NCBI GenBank assembly: GCA_907165275.2
Contig: OU015675.1
Span: 203,501 to 267,500, forward strand
Direction of reading: 5' to 3'
DNA length: 64,000 bases
Origin: Zygaena filipendulae
Taxonomy: Eukaryota; Arthropoda; Insecta; Lepidoptera; Zygaenidae
The notes under the pieces are model-generated. The model saw only the letters and a program-made list of their open reading frames with translations. It was not told where the DNA came from and made no database searches. Position numbers and translations under genes: made by a program. The number at the start of each line of letters is the position of its first letter. The first letter of the stretch is position 1. Shown in pieces: positions 1 through 11,954 of this stretch.

Positions 1-2403
1 TCCAAACCATAAAAAAATACTTTTTATTCACCGTTTTCTTGTTAACTTTCAGTTTTAATTTTGTTGTGGTCAAACTATCTGTCATTCGCAAATAAAAATC
101 ATATTATCTTACCAAATAAAAATGCCAAATTAAAAGAAATAGAGGAATGTTATGTGAAATAGTACTTACTTATCTACAGTTTAAACTAAAAAACACTATC
201 TATACATGTTTTTTTTTTACACCCTTAGATTATATTTTCACTTTATTGGTAAAGTGTTTTACAAAGTCATCTGTTTAATAGATACATATAAATTATAGGT
301 AGTTGTAGGTACACCCATAGAGAGACGGACAAAGGTCAGTTACTCATACTTAGTGCCCATCTCCTAACTGCACAATATTATAATCTTCCACACACTTAAT
401 GTTAGGCAGATACCTACAGGCTCAAGTATCGATTGCCGCCGATGCCTACCTACCCCTGCCTACCCTTTGTTGACACTACAAACAAACTCAATTGACTTTC
501 ACCATCTCTCCCCCTCTCACTCCAAACGCAAACAAGAAACAAAACTCATCCCATTACGCAAGAAAAACGAGACACACTCACCCAAGAAAACACAAGATCG
601 AAAGAGAGGGAACGACCATCGCCATCTTAGATGCACCGTGGACCAAAACTTGGCCAATAACCAACGCGATACCGAATAAAAGTCTAACTACCTACATTCG
701 TACGGAGCGAATTAGACTTAATCTGTTGAATGATAGAGTCGAATTTCATTCGTGTCCGATTGAAATGATGTTAATAATGAGTTCTTAAGGGGAGGTCGGT
801 AAGAAATAATGATGGTTTGCTAGTGATGGGCGCCATTGTGACGTCATCTGGGCCTGATGGCTCTGAAGTTTGGGCCCTTTAATTTGAATGAAGTCTATAT
901 TAGTTCAATTATATTGTGTAGTGAATGTTGGTGACTACAAAGTGAATAGGTACCTAAAGATTTTTCTTTTGTAATTTTTTTTTCAGTCAGTTTAATATTG
1001 TTTCTTTTAACACTAAAATCTATAGCGGCTTAGGTACTTGTATAAGAGTTACACACCTCAAATAAGCCGCTACAGATATCAGTGTTATGTAGAGACTCAA
1101 AATTAGTTTTACAAAGGGCCCTCGATAACTACCTGATTTGCTCTACAAACGAAGAAGGGGTTTCTTTTTAAAACCCCAAGTTCAATTAAAATAAAATTTT
1201 ATTTAATATATCTTTAATGGAGATAATGTACCTTCTGCAACGTTACTTATGATACAAAAGATTTTTTTCAGATTTTAGTTAAATATATTTATTTCAGAGG
1301 AAAAGTTTCCATTTACTTTTGTTGATACAAGATCTAGGTAAAGTATATGACATCTTATTTAAGTTCAAAAGTATTTTTTTATTAGGTATTTCTTTTTGAT
1401 ATATGTACCTATTTCCAACGAGTGTGGACATAGAGGTTGACTCTACAAGCATTCAACCTCTAGGTACAGTACCTACTACTAAAAACTCATATGGAATAAG
1501 CATATTTTTTTACAATATTACTTTTATGGCAATTTCTTTCTTTTTATGTTTTCCTTGGGTGCACAAATAGTTAAATAAGTAAAAAACACAGTTTGCGCGA
1601 GTTGTTTCCTGTTTGTACTAATTATAATACGTAATAAGAAATAATATCTAATTACCTATAGATAGTTATCTATTTACTAATACATTCCTAAAGAAGGTAG
1701 TTATAGTGAGTACAAAAAAAAATATAATATATTTTACTGAGAAAACTAGAAACTACAAAAAATTGCCCTTCCTTCATACCTACTAATAGTTCATAGAAAC
1801 GTTCGCTACATTTAACTACTAATTCAATAAAAAGTTACCAATTTGTGCGCAGTCACTCGTTGGCTGTTCACAAAAGGGCAAAACACATCAAAACTCAGCG
1901 CACAAACATCAATCACTTGCGGCTTAATCCGAAACTAAATTAACTTCCCCTTTAACTTGAACTCGAGCCACAAACTAAATACGACTTTATTCACTTGTGA
2001 TTAAAGCTTAATTTCGCTTAAACTAATTCACTTTTTATTTCAATTAGCTACAGCTTCTCATAGCGGCAGCAAATATGTATCCTATTTGCTTAGTGCTAAA
2101 GTTGGAAGTTTATTGTGAAACAGTTCTCTCTCTTGATTTTCTATCCTCACTTAATTTCGTTGGTTGAATAGATCAGAATTGTTTTGATGGTGAATTAAAC
2201 TCTATGTGCTGGCAGTAAAGTTATAATTGGCTTGTGATGGTGGGATAAGTTGGTTTGTGAGAGACAGAGAGATGTTTTATAGTTACCGAGACTTTTTTAG
2301 GGTTGTTAAACGGCAATCAAATGGAGTTTTTCTATAGATATAGTAAAACTTTATGTGTCTGTTTGTTTGAAACCGAAGTGCGAATCGTACCTACCTAGGT
2401 ACT
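1..2403. other. AT-rich stretch without a supported gene
   Basis: It contains short T/A runs, the hairpin at 1009-1086 and a small repeat near 1420-1465 (AGTGTGGACATAGAGGTTGA) that recurs inverted near 29820-29870. The two short frames at 467-788 have no recognisable domain. Confidence 0.6.
1009..1086. ncRNA. Hairpin with 24-base arms, miRNA-precursor-like
   Basis: AACACTAAAATCTATAGCGG at the left pairs with CCGCTACAGATATCAGTGTT at the right. The central 10-base block TAGCGGCTTA / TAAGCCGCTA is perfect and the loop is about 30 bases. Length and mismatch pattern fit an insect pre-miRNA, but I recognise no known miRNA seed. It could equally be a decayed foldback element. Confidence 0.25.
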
Positions 2404-2866
2404 AGGGTAAAACCCGGATAGTTGCCACACTTTTCGAAATCATTTTATATCTCCCAGTACATAAATCAAAATATTTTATTTTTTAAACAGGCAAGTACTT
2501 TGGTTCTTTATCTACAAATTTATTAAATGTAAAAGACATTATCTTTGAAATTTCCAGAGTATTAGCGATTTCTACGGACCTCTACTTTTTGTGACATCTA
2601 TCCCATATATGGGATAGTTGCCTAGTCCATATAAATTACATTTAGGATAGACGACCCGCCGGGAAACAAGGCATCTATCCGGAAAAATCTTTGATCGCAC
2701 CTTGCGTTCCCGTGCAATCGCACAGAGACATGAGACGCGGTCCACTTAATAGTAGTTGGAAAGTCTTTTGATAGATAAATAAAATAGCACGCGATTCATC
2801 TGCGAAACTAGAGTAATTACGATCGGGGCAACTATACCCCCAGGGCAACTATCCTGGTTTTACCCT
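2404..2866. mobile_element. MITE-like element with 23-bp terminal inverted repeats
   Basis: The left end AGGGTAAAACCCGGATAGTT and the right end, read on the other strand, AGGGTAAAACCAGGATAGTT differ at one base over 23. The element is 463 bp with no coding frame, and an internal ATGGGATAGTTGCC near 2608 repeats the subterminal motif. No clear target duplication was seen. Confidence 0.75.
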
Positions 2867-3253
2867 AAGTGTTACCTATAAGTAAATAACTAGTTGCACC
2901 CACGCGAGTTTCAGAATTCCTGCAGGAACTCTTAATGTACTCTGTCAAACCCTTCGCGCAAGTTCAAGTAAACGGATGAAAGCATTTTAGCTATATTTTG
3001 CCCGTGACTTCGTCCGCGTGGTAGTCGAAATCAGACATCGAAGAGGAATAAATCAAGATGACTTCAAATTTCTTCCAAGATAACACGTTGTTCCATACAA
3101 ACCTTGCAACCAATTTTCAACCCCTTAAGGGTTTAATTTAGTACACTCCTACGTCAATTAAGGAATATTTGTACAAAATTTTATGATTCTAGACCCAGCG
3201 GTTTTAGCTGCACCTTGATCGATTAATCAGTCAGTTTCTGCTTTTATGTACCT

Positions 3254-4135
3254 ACTAGCTGTGCCCCGCGTTTTCAGGAACAGGTATCAGGAACCTTTGC
3301 GGACGCAGGCAGAACAACCCGCTAAAGTTTCATCACAATCGGACCAATGGTTTCTAAACGTATAGAGGACAGACATACAAAGATTAATTTTTCAAAGCTT
3401 TTTATTTAAAAAGAAGATATAGATGTGTAGATGTATAGACAATAAGTATAAATCAAACGTCATTAAAACTTTTGCACTTCTTATTTATTAATATCCTCCG
3501 TATAAACTCAATAAAAACAAAGACAAACATCCTTAAAGTCCTCTAGGCGATGTGTATCAGTGTATTCAGTATTCAGTATTGTACAAGGCATCTCGCGACG
3601 GCGCGAGGGTGACTCCCTCTCTAGTCTCTGCGCCTCTCCACAGCTTAATAAAGACTTATTTATTTGCACAAAGGATCGCAGCGAGTAATTGCGTGGCCGA
3701 TAATACGAGAACTATTAACTCGGGTGCACACTGCACGCGCCGCGCCGCGCCGCTCTGTTTGCTGTCGCGACATTGAGCAGGGCAGGGGCGGAATATCGAA
3801 GCGTATTAAAATGTTAACTTTTGTTTTCAACTAGCTGTGCCCGCGGTTTCACCCGCGTGAGTTTTCGAATTTCCCGCAGGAGCCTTATTTACTTCTTATA
3901 ACATCAGCTAATTAGCAGTGACAGTCCCGTCAAAATCGGTCCTGCTGCAGTTCCGGAGATTCACCAGCGCAAGGGTCGGAATTCCCGTAGGAACTCCAAA
4001 ATTCTTTTATATATTCTTCTTCTCCTTATAATACAAACACAACAAAAAATAGTTACTGAAATTGGTCCAGCTGTCCACACGTGATGTCGTGACCAAGGGA
4101 AATGGGGATTAATTTTTTGTATAATATAATAGATA
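3254..4135 (+). repeat. Two fragments of the CCGCGG-type lepidopteran repeat
   Basis: Copies begin ACTAGCTGTGCCCCGCG at 3254 (to about 3385) and ACTAGCTGTGCCCGCGGTTT at 3830 (to about 4135). The first is a variant with GCGGACGCAGGCAGAACAAC, also present at 6936-7030. Between them, 3400-3830 has a GC-rich patch (3590-3775) but no supported gene. I class this family as an interspersed non-autonomous repeat; the parent element type is not certain. Confidence 0.7.
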
Positions 4136-6504
4136 ATTAATCAATAGATAAATTATTATATTATAAAGGATTAAACTTGTACTTTTTACTTTTTTGGTCT
4201 AGCGATTATACAATATGATGTCGCGGAAGTGGTGCGGCTGCATGTCACTTGTTATTCAGACATCTCGCCTCATTTTTATTACTTCTTTATTTTTAATACT
4301 TGCTTTATTTTTCTATTCTATTTTGATATTCCCTTTTTTTAAATTAAAAATTATATGTTTTCTTTTTAAAAAATATTTCGCTATTAAATTTCAGATGAAT
4401 CAGATTTAATTTATTATTTTTACTACCTACTGATGATTACTTACTTTCATAGTGAACTTAAAAGTTAAAATAGATTACCTATTTTCTCTTACAGGTCGGG
4501 GTCTTCGAACTCCTCCCAACATTACTAACCTGACAAAGTATAGTTACTTCTGCATTATGGATTCAAGTAATTAAGACTTAAGAGCGGATACATAGGTATA
4601 TCCTGTTTAGGCAGTATTTATTATTATGAATTTTAATGTTTGTAATGTACCTACCTACTACATTTACATAATAAAAACTTGTTTTTATTGCTACTATTAC
4701 AATCCATCAGGAATTTCAATTAATAAATTACCAGTCAATTTATACCGATTGTCAATTCGAAACGAATTCATCGTGTCATAACTCAACCAAAGCAACTTCG
4801 ATACATTGTGGCGAGTGTCCAATGCTACATAAAAACAAGGTGAGCCAATCGAAAACTAAATTACTGACGAAATCGAATAAAATTGAGTGGTTACTGGCAA
4901 CATTGTCGTTTAAAAAAAAAACAAGTCAACGCAATCGAATCAAGTTTGTTAAAGGGAAAATTAATTACGACGCGATGTGCAGTCCGTGTTGACTTTGTCC
5001 GCACTTTGTTCGGGCGCGCTGCGATGTGTCCCCAACGTTTTTGTTTTCCAATGAAAGTGGCAACTCAGCCATGAATTTGGCGAACTCGTGACGTCTATTA
5101 AGCGGGCTTTCCCTCTGTCCAGTTTTTAATTGCTATACCACCTTTTTGCTCGAACACAACGCTCCTTTGAATTGTTCCTAATGTGTTTTTAAATATATTT
5201 TCATGTATACCTATACATATTCACATGAGTAAGTAAAATGTACAAACGTTACTTAATTTTGTATTACAGTAAACATACAGAGAAACTAAATGAAGGAACT
5301 ATATAACAATATACTTAGCACAGGTTTGGATTAGCTATTAAAAATGTCGCTAATAATTTAATTTTGTTAAGTTAAAATGTTTATATTGGCTCGGTGAGTT
5401 GGTTTAGGAAGAAAAAGCCATAGCTAATGTACGAGGCAGAAACGAGGGTTGAAAAGTTTAAAAAATCCTATGTACCTACCTATTAGTTATTAGGAAATAT
5501 TAATAACACCGAACTTGATAGCAAACAAGGCCTTTTCAATCCACCCCATTAGGATTGTAACACTAATCAAGAAACGTGACAAAAACACGAGTCCATTCGT
5601 CTAATGGCCGGTCTATTGTCGGCGGTCGTTCTCACCGCATTCACAACTAGCTATTAGCCCGGTTTCCCTCCGATAATCCGAGCAACACAATGACGTATTG
5701 CCCCGTAATGGGGTTGCAATTATTGTGTGCGCAGTTCACACACGCTCATTTGGCTAATGAAATTGTATACTTTGTGGCGATTGTCAGTAGGTATTTAATT
5801 TGGAAGTTTCCATTTTGTTATTTTGCACTCGAAACTTTGTTTGCCGGTCGTTACAAATCATTAATAACCATAGGTATTAATTTGGTAAACTAATTCAAAA
5901 TAAATCATAAAAAAGAAATCGTTTTTGAAATACCTAATTTTACTCTTCAAACGTTAAATTTTGGGCAAAAAATATTGGAATTGAATTCAAATTTTCTAAT
6001 TTAAATGTGGTTTTCTTCATTTTATTTCTCTTTAAGAACGCTAAACTTAAAACACACAGATACACACTTAATTTTATTTACCTACTGACGAAACGACAAA
6101 ATATATAAAGTAAAGAAAATTGAAATTACAAAATATGTAGGTAGATAATAACAATTTTTATTTGATTTTAATACTGATATGCCAGGAATCGTAGAAATAA
6201 TTCGAGTACGAGGATGGAAGACCGAATCGAACCTATAATAACTTATAACTTTTGTTTAGGCAACTACGCACCTTCAGAATATACATAAATCAATACAAAT
6301 TTTCAATTAATGGCAGCGACTTGCTACTAGTTGTTACCGTGTCACTTTCAACGTCAGAAAAAATTCCAATCCCATGACATATCGCATTTGATCCTTAAAC
6401 TAAACACTGGTAAGACGGAACACAAACAACTGATATTATTATCTAGACCAAAACTCCCTGAGCTTTGAAGCCTTGAGGAACCTTCGAATGGCAAAGGTCT
6501 AGTT

Positions 6505-6550
6505 GCTCTAGCTGGTTGGTAGAGCAACACGTGTCGGACACGTGACCGAG
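6505..6550 (+). repeat. tRNA-like fragment, possible SINE head
   Basis: TAGCTGGTTGGTAGAGCAAC resembles a tRNA D arm / A box and is followed by a potential anticodon stem (CACGTGTCGGACACGTG). No T-arm B box follows, so it is not an intact tRNA gene. It could be a decayed tRNA-derived SINE or chance. Confidence 0.25.
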
Positions 6551-6935
6551 GGCTAATTACCGCCCAACGACTGTGCTGTTTACCCCACTCGCGCGTCACC
6601 GGCACGCCACTCCCGCCCGACGCAACGCTACTGTTGCGATGCAACTTTACTGTATCAAGTTACTTCGCAATCCGAGTTGATGAGGTCTCGCGATCCCATT
6701 TGGGGTCTGAGATTCCGTTTGCGGTTTGAGCAAGTAAACTGTAAAGCTTTCGTTTGATCGAGTTACCTAGACTTTTAGCGAGAAAATTTGACATCGCTAA
6801 AATCTATCTAAAGAATGGGTATGTTATGACAGTAAAGATTTATAACAGTGTTCCGAACCAATTCAAGAACTTGAACTTTAACCAGTTTAAAAACAATTCG
6901 TTTCTGTGCGGTCAATGAGTTCTTTAAATAATTAT

Positions 6936-7030
6936 ACTAGCTGTGCCCCGCGGTTTCACCCGCGTGAGCTTTGGGATCAGAAACCTTTGCGGACGCAGGC
7001 AGAACAACCCGCCAAAGTTTCTATCTGTAT
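6936..7030 (+). repeat. CCGCGG-type repeat, short copy
   Basis: The copy begins ACTAGCTGTGCCCCGCGGTT and contains GGACGCAGGCAGAACAACCC, the same sub-variant as at 3254. Confidence 0.7.
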
Positions 7031-8094
7031 TTTTTTATTAGTTTTAATTTTAATCAATCAATTGAAAGAATCCGAGAATAGATATTATTTAAATCAGATA
7101 TCTAGATTGTAAATTTTTAAATTATCTATTCAGTAATGTAGGTGGATTATTTATATCTACCTATCCTATACCTCCGACTCTACTTTGCCGACTCAAGCAC
7201 ATACCTCCATAGCTTCAGTAAGCATATAAACTACTGAAACCTGAATAAATTTTACTGAAAAAAATGATGTTTTACATTTTCCATCAAAAACAAATGAATC
7301 ACAAAGAAAATAGGCACTTTTCCAACAATTCAACACAAATATAGAGTAAAAAGTAGTTACCTACTGTCTGAAAATTCATTAACTGAACTACTAGATAAAA
7401 CAAATTCCATCAAGTTTCTGTTAAGACTAACAACCAAGTCAATGAAGGCGGTAATTTTATTAGAGCTGCCAGTAAATAAGCGAGTACATAAGGATCAGTA
7501 CATAAGAGAGTGGAGCGGGCAATCGGGCGCGAGGCGGCGAGACTCTGCACTAATTAATTTATTGTGCTGACTTGACTTGGGTTGGCTAAGTAAGGATATA
7601 GCTTCTTTATTTATTTATTTATTCATTGCTTACTAAGTGTACAAAGTGGTCTTTGCTCTTAAATATTAATGCAGTGCGCTTAGGACTTAGATACCTTTTA
7701 CTGGTGTTGCAACTATAAGTACTTATTTATAACATTATTTCTTTTTTTGTCACATTTAATAAATAATATAATTAACTCAAAATCAAAATATAAAAATGTC
7801 AAGATCAAAAACTAAAAAAAAAAAACAAGCTCTACTCTATCCATCTATCTCTATTACCTATTGCATAATAATAATAAATAAATAAACAAAAAGTTTTATT
7901 GATAATTATTGATTCGCCTGTATAGGCATAGAGGGAATTGTTGTTGTTGAATTGGTGAAGTGAATCACTTTTTTTTTACTTTCCGATGGACGTAAGCTAT
8001 AGATTCTATGAGAAACAGATCTTTTACTTTGAAACATATTTCCCGGGAAAACTCAAGCTGTAAATTATGTTCTACAATTTTTGTACGACGGAAA

Positions 8095-8128
8095 AATAGC
8101 TTTACCTACCTAGGTAGGTAAAGCTATT
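8095..8128. other. Perfect 34-bp palindrome
   Basis: AATAGCTTTACCTACC is followed directly by its reverse complement around a central TAGGTA-type core; all 17 base pairs match with no loop. It is far longer than a protein-binding palindrome usually is. It may be a foldback remnant or an inversion junction. Confidence 0.8.
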
Positions 8129-8344
8129 ATTTACAAGCTATTATTATACAAAAATTTGCATCATGGCTGCCTTTTACTTACTAGCCATTAGTTGACACAA
8201 AAAAAAACTGTAAAGTTGTACATTTTGTCATAAGATAATATAATATTAAGCGTGCTGAAGCGCCTAGGCTCTTCTCAGAAAAAAAAACCTGGCTGTGCTA
8301 ATATTCTCTACATTAACGAATCTTAACTCGACGAGCACAAAATC

Positions 8345-8725
8345 GCTAATTAAATTTCGCCCGGCGGGGCGCAGCCTCCGCCGCCATACTTGCCGGGCTA
8401 AGAGCTTAATTAGTATTTGTCAGCTCCGCAGCCTCGCAACTAAACGTCTCAACAACCGACCGTAAAGCAAAGCCAACACAACTTTATCACGTTCGAATAA
8501 GCTTCAATTTTAATCGCATCACGTCTCTGTATAATTCGCTAATTGCTTTAATTCAAACGGAGTTTGCGATTCTTCATTTACTTATTCTTAGGTACTTAGA
8601 TTCTCATTAGGTGTCGGAGCGGCTCGGGCGGGCGGAGCGTCGAATGCTAATTAATGCCCAAGCTTTGAGTTAATTAAAGTAATTGCGTAATTAAGTGATG
8701 ATTTGCCTCGCTGTTTAATTAACTC
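8345..8725. promoter_or_regulatory. Cluster of homeodomain-type TAATTA sites, candidate enhancer
   Basis: Four TAATTA cores occur within 74 bases (8648, 8671, 8688, 8716), with a further half site at 8680 and related CTAATTAA / TTAATTAG / CTAATTGC sites at about 8349, 8405 and 8538. They are interleaved with GC-rich blocks (CGGGCGGGCGGAGCG at about 8625) and the stretch is free of recognisable repeats. That layout is typical of developmental enhancers. Under the Rx model the stretch is in intron 2 or 3' flank. Function is inferred only from motif density. Confidence 0.45.
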
Positions 8726-8994
8726 GCGGCGACGCACAACTCTAGACGTAATCATTGTATTTACAAGCCTCTTTCACGTACATTTTGCTTTAACATTATT
8801 TTCTATGTAGGTATTAATTAAAATTTAAAAGTAGGTAAACATTCATTATTATTCTATTGTAATCTGGGACTAAATTGACAAAATTATCACTGTATTTTAT
8901 GTATTCAGCTGATTTCAATCGTAGTTGTTGCCTTTGCCACACATTTTTACGTAAATCTTCAAATTATTGGATGGGTAAATTCCAAAAACACTTT

Positions 8995-9202
8995 TCCCTC
9001 AGCCAAGTTGACAATCATCAAGTTGCAATCGTTAACGCAAAGAAAACTAAGAACGAATCGTCATGTCACTGGGCCAGCCAATCAAAACTCTAGTTTTGCG
9101 CAAAACTGGTCACGTAAAATCGTGCAATCATAAGTCCCAGTTAACGAGACATAATGATTCCGTTTCTTAGTTCGATTATAGATTGTCAACTTGGCTTAGT
9201 GG
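8995..9202. mobile_element. MITE, family C complete copy (AGCCAAGTTGACAATC ends)
   Basis: The left end AGCCAAGTTGACAATC (9001-9016) is the reverse complement of the right end GATTGTCAACTTGGCT (9181-9196). The 208-bp element has no coding capacity. The left-arm sequence GTTAACGC..AGAAAACTAA.GAACGAATCG recurs at 23778, 48212 and 52875. Confidence 0.8.
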
Positions 9203-9624
9203 ACTGACCCGATTGAAGCGAGTCTCCTTTGATTACCTAATTCGTTTCTCGTGAAGCCGGTTAATGCGGCATTACGTAAGTGAGAGTGTAATGTAACCAG
9301 TCGGCAACTGTGCAAGGATTAGTCAAAGGACTCGCAATCTTCAGGATCACACTTCGCAGAAACAATATTCCGAGAACTGCACACAAAAACCATTCGTCCG
9401 AGGTCTCAGTGACGGTTTCAAATAACATTACGAAGTAGTAAAGATCAATTTGAAACTTTATAACTTGAGTATTAAAGTTTGTATTCGGTTTGAGTGAAGA
9501 ATCTTTGTAGTTCTCCCGAAATGGATCGTTGGATTTTCTTGCTTATTAGCTCCGTGGGTTTTTGTTGTTGTTTTGTATGGAATTGTCAAATTGCGCGGAT
9601 GATCTGCCTGTGCGCTCGCGCCGC

Positions 9625-9652
9625 TCCGCCATTGTGCAAGATGGCGGCCGGA
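9625..9652. promoter_or_regulatory. YY1/Pho-like site pair (CCGCCATT...AAGATGGCGGCC)
   Basis: CAAGATGGCGGCC at 9637-9649 is a near-perfect match to the extended YY1/Pleiohomeotic consensus. A second GCCAT lies in opposite orientation 8-10 bases away. It sits in a short GC-rich patch free of repeats. It could be a Polycomb-type or core promoter site; this is motif evidence only. Confidence 0.3.
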
Positions 9653-9862
9653 GTACAAATGGCGCTATTAATACTTGTAATATGGTAAACTGATATTCTT
9701 TGAATCGAGCATTGCATTATTGCGACATAAAGCCTTTTTTTTTGTTTTGTAATGAGTATTTCATAGGTTTTTAATCAAAAGTAACTGTTTTGAATACCTA
9801 CCTACCTATCTTTTACATGCGCTTAGAGTTTGGACATCAAATAAAAACTTGAAAATGTCCCA

Positions 9863-9985
9863 TGCGGTTTCACCCACGTTAATTTCGGAGTTCCTGCAGA
9901 AATTCCAGATAAAAATATTTTTTGCTCTTTTCTTGACAATGTGAATGTCAAACTTCATGTAGAGCGGTTGAATAGATAAAGCCTG
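9863..9985 (+). repeat. CCGCGG-type repeat, decayed copy
   Basis: GGTTTCACCCACGTTAATTTC (first 20 bases shown by GGTTTCACCCACGTTAATTT), GAGTTCCTGCAG and a later GTGAATGTCAAACTTCATGT match the family order. The copy is diverged. Confidence 0.55.
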
Positions 9986-11518
9986 AAGACGGAACAAACT
10001 CGCTTTTGCATTTATAATATTTTTTTTTTTTATTTATTTAAGCTTATTGCACAACACGGTCCAAAAGGCGGACTTAATGCCACAGTGGCATTGTCAACCT
10101 TCACGGTGTTCAGAAAGTGCGAAATATTAGCAATTTCAATGCACTGTCTCTCTTGATAATTTACAGTAATTTAAGTAAGTTAATTTTTGATGGAACAAAT
10201 AAAATTTGTCGAATGACTAAAATGGATTATTTTTATTATTTGCTACTGTAAAAATAAGAAATAATGTAGGTAGGTACCTTCAGTGAACGGAAATATCGAG
10301 TGATCCAGTTCCTGTAATCCACACCGCCATGATCCGTGCAGAACTACAATTAGCTAGGGCCATTCACTGGGTACGTTACCTTTGTAACACACGACCAACA
10401 TAACTTGGCCCGCGATTTCTACGTAGCCGCGCATAGAAGTATCACTTACACAGCTCAGATTAAACTGGACTTTTTTTAATATTTCGTAATTGAATTACTC
10501 CGTCATATATTAACTGATTTCCTGTTTTTTAATACAGTCTGTACAATACAGGAAGGAGACGTCAAATTTTAATCAAATTATCCTCCGAACAAAGCCGCGA
10601 GGCGAGTTATGATTACCTATAGCATTCTGTATAGAGAATTACGGTGAATCGATGATTGTTGGTTTCGTTTTCATGATTTGTTTTGTTCGCAATAGGTTCG
10701 TTGAAAGATGTAGTTGTGTTATTGGCTAATTGATTGATTGTATTGGCCGTTTTTTTATAATTTTTGTATAAGTCAATCTCTTACCGCGTTTTTGTTGAAA
10801 TAATCGTAGTTTTCTATGTCTTATATTGTGACCGGAAACAAAGTATCTAGGCCCAGAATTTAGTGAAAGTTTAGAAATTAAATCTTTAACTAGTCATTGA
10901 CCTCTAGAAGTAGAAGTTATTTTGCTCCCAACAAAATGCCCGAGGTTATTTTGAAATCCATAGAGCCAGTAGAAATTAAAAATATCTATATAGTCTATGA
11001 TGCTAAATTATGGTTGGTTTGTAATCGGACAGGACGAAAGATTTTTCTGCACTATATTTTATAGAGGCATAGTTTGTAAATTTAGATATCAGCAAATAAT
11101 TTCTGGAGCTATTAAACCGATTCTAAACATTATTTGATCGATAGGAAACAATCTTATTTCTTGATAGAAAGACTTCAAGAGTAAATTCCAAAATAGAATC
11201 GTGATTAAAACAGGTAGTTAGCAGTAGTAATATAATTATGTAAGTATTAGATAGTTTGAATAATAGACAAATGACAACATGAGTATGTCAGCTCTTTCGC
11301 GTTGTAAGTAAGACGTATAGTTGCTCATAGTTCTTACAATGAAGTGAAATCTGAGCGCTTGTTATTCATGGGAGCCTGGTAGCTCGGGCCGCTTTGTTGA
11401 AGGCTGGCTTGGGTTGGGCTCAAAGGCCAGCGTTGGGACGGCCGCGTCTTTGTGTAACGAATATGATGAAGGTGTGTTGATAGAGACCAAAATAATGACG
11501 AAACTTTAGATTTTGTTA
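9986..11518. other. Gene-free stretch
   Basis: AT-rich sequence with no coding signal, inverted repeat or familiar repeat that I can support. Confidence 0.5.
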
Positions 11519-11827
11519 GGCCACGTCCGCACAAACAGGCGGTTTGCTTAGCGCCTAGAGCCTAGTGACTTGCATTTTGGCTACTTGCTAGGATTCATGA
11601 TGACTGCACTAGAGGTGGTTTGTGTAGTGGTGCCTTGGCCATTTGCTTGTCGGCACGTAAAATAGCTCTAAATCAACACGTTTGTTTACTTGAATGCATG
11701 CTAAGTGACTAGCTAGGTGTCAAGCGCGCAGTGCGGCCGGTCACGTACATTCTAAAACGTTGGTTTTATTAAGCTACTCGCTAGGCTCTAGGCGCTAAGC
11801 AAACCGCCTGTCTGTACTTACGTGGCT
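11519..11827. mobile_element. MITE with about 50-bp terminal inverted repeats
   Basis: The left arm (11519-11570) and right arm (11774-11826) are inverted copies sharing AGGCGGTTTGCTTAGCGCCT and the next block AGAGCCTAG. Both outer ends carry GCCACGT. TTA flanks both sides (11516-11518 and 11828-11830), compatible with a three-base target duplication. The 309-bp element is non-coding. Confidence 0.75.
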
Positions 11828-11954
11828 TTAAGGTTTCTTGAAGGTTGCCTATGAAAAGATTGCTTTTAGCAATTTTGGTTTGTAAATATTATTTTTTTTT
11901 CTACTGTTTCTACCTTTTTAATAGCGTACTCAACTTATTCAAACTGAGAAAACC

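Larger units (their letters stand above)
4136..8094. other. Gene-free stretch, mostly unique AT-rich sequence
   Basis: Apart from the repeat at 6936 and the tRNA-like fragment at 6505, nothing coding is supported. Slightly GC-richer repeat-free patches lie at 4950-5060, 5590-5770 (with an ATAATCCGAGC homeodomain-type site) and 6460-6640. They may be regulatory. Confidence 0.5.

Noticed and set aside
6505..6580. Intact tRNA gene
   Set aside because: A D-arm-like and an anticodon-arm-like piece are present but there is no T arm or acceptor stem.
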